Source of the DNA: Deltaproteobacteria bacterium Ga0077550
Lineage (GTDB): Bacteria; Myxococcota_A; Polyangia; Nannocystales; Nannocystaceae
Length of the DNA stretch: 64,000 nt
Assembly (NCBI GenBank): GCA_001464385.1
Contig: LNFB01000175.1
Coordinates: 43,313-107,312, forward strand
Reading direction: 5' to 3'
The notes beneath the pieces are model-generated. The model did not search any database, was not told the DNA's origin, and saw only the letters and a program-made list of their open reading frames with translations. This document shows, in pieces, positions 63,441 through 64,000 of this stretch (the stretch's first letter is position 1; each line of letters opens with the position of its first letter). Position numbers and translations under genes: made by a program.

Positions 63441-64000
63441 ATGAGTCTTCGAGTGTCGGAGTCCGATCCGCCGCACACCCTGCAGGTGACCGAGACCCGG
63501 CGCCCCGCGGCGTGGGCAAGGCTCTTCTCGTTCGCGATCATCGCCAATGCGGCGGCGATGGCGGTCGCGGTCTGGGTGGCGCGGCTGATCCGCGCCGTCC
63601 CCGAGACCGACTCGACCGAGCAGTGGCTGCGGGCCGCGTACTACGGCGGCATCGCCCTGGCGGCGATCTTCGACGCCCTGCTCCTCGACGAGGTGCTCTT
63701 CCGCGGCGCGTTCCGCCGCACGCACCTGGTCGGCAAGATCCCCGGGTTCGCCAAGCGCGACGAGGACGTCGACGACATCGCGGTGTCGCTGCAGCGGACC
63801 ACCTGGAGCTTCCCGTTCCTGCTGCTGACTGCGGGGCTGGTCACCAGCATCGCGCTGAACTTCGTGACCCGGGACCTCGACGGCTACTACCGCAACCTCG
63901 GCGTCCACCTCGGGTCGCTGCAGCGGGGCGACGCCCCGCGGCGCATCGAGGCCATCCGCCAGCTGTCGATGCGACGCTCGCCCGAGATCCTGCCGGCCCT
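63441..64000 (+). CDS. Membrane protein, N-terminal part (cut by window edge)
   Basis: The frame from ATG 63441 is open to the window end (186 codons). It encodes a basic N-terminus and three probable transmembrane helices (RLFSFAIIANAAAMAVAVWVARLI, about 30-53; YYGGIALAAIFDALLLDEVLF, about 69-89; FPFLLLTAGLVTSIALNFV, about 127-145). A segment starting APRRIEAIRQLSMRRSPEILPAL resembles the beginning of HEAT repeats. No family can be named from this part. Confidence 0.8.
   Translation, partial: MSLRVSESDPPHTLQVTETRRPAAWARLFSFAIIANAAAMAVAVWVARLIRAVPETDSTEQWLRAAYYGGIALAAIFDALLLDEVLFRGAFRRTHLVGKIPGFAKRDEDVDDIAVSLQRTTWSFPFLLLTAGLVTSIALNFVTRDLDGYYRNLGVHLGSLQRGDAPRRIEAIRQLSMRRSPEILPA

Overview
The window is about 70% GC, densely coded on both strands, and reads as a chromosome segment of a myxobacterium, most likely of the Nannocystaceae type. 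The supporting features are many lipoproteins with Ser/Thr/Asp-rich linkers, cysteine-rich repeats (CCxxH..GC..CVC..CC..WD..C and NGDETDxDCGG types), MopE-like CDGxDNDCDGxxDE repeats, AgmX/PglI-type and HEAT-repeat proteins, Hanks-type kinases and an FHA hybrid histidine kinase. The taxonomic call is inference from family content. There is no prophage, insertion sequence, CRISPR array or rRNA.

Layout: 1-3000 holds a truncated Ser/Thr kinase, a HAD phosphatase and gamma-glutamyltransferase (minus strand). 3080-3405 is a tRNA-Gln/tRNA-Glu operon with a good promoter and terminators. 3660-13240 (plus) has a lipoprotein, a HEAT/outer-membrane protein, an N-formylglutamate amidohydrolase-like protein, two adjacent frameshifted genes, a B12-type radical SAM protein, an L,D-transpeptidase and a lipoprotein. 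13241-15258 (minus) is alanine racemase and a Crp/Fnr regulator. 15459-18025 is thiS-thiG-thiE-like followed by a signal peptidase I homologue that lacks both catalytic residues. After tRNA-Thr come an NlpC/P60 lipoprotein, a kinase, the FHA hybrid histidine kinase, a Cys-rich lipoprotein, an M17 aminopeptidase, an AgmX-like protein and a YhhN-family protein. 28300-29343 is selD with an in-frame UGA (selenocysteine). 29351-31464 pairs an NlpC/P60 protein with a short MurE-like ligase. 32576-35263 is an operon of a [2Fe-2S] protein, a beta-propeller/HEAT lipoprotein and a HEAT protein. 35392-41694 holds three large surface lipoproteins. Then come a ClpB-like ATPase, a NadD-DUF2520 fusion, PBP1A with its upstream membrane partner, and a minus-strand operon at 51600-57954 of two cytochrome-like propeller lipoproteins (HzsA-like, tentative) around a HEAT protein. 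mutS, a SPOR protein, a VanW-family protein and the start of a membrane protein close the window.

Working together: much of the window serves the cell envelope (PBP1A, alanine racemase, L,D-transpeptidase, two NlpC/P60 proteins, MurE-like ligase, SPOR, VanW, lipoproteins). The most unusual points are the catalytically empty signal peptidase homologue, a pair of covarying tandem hairpins inside the cytochrome operon, the selenocysteine SelD, the NadD-DUF2520 fusion, and a recurrent TANNNT -10 box ending only 6-11 bases before many start codons, which predicts widespread leaderless mRNAs.
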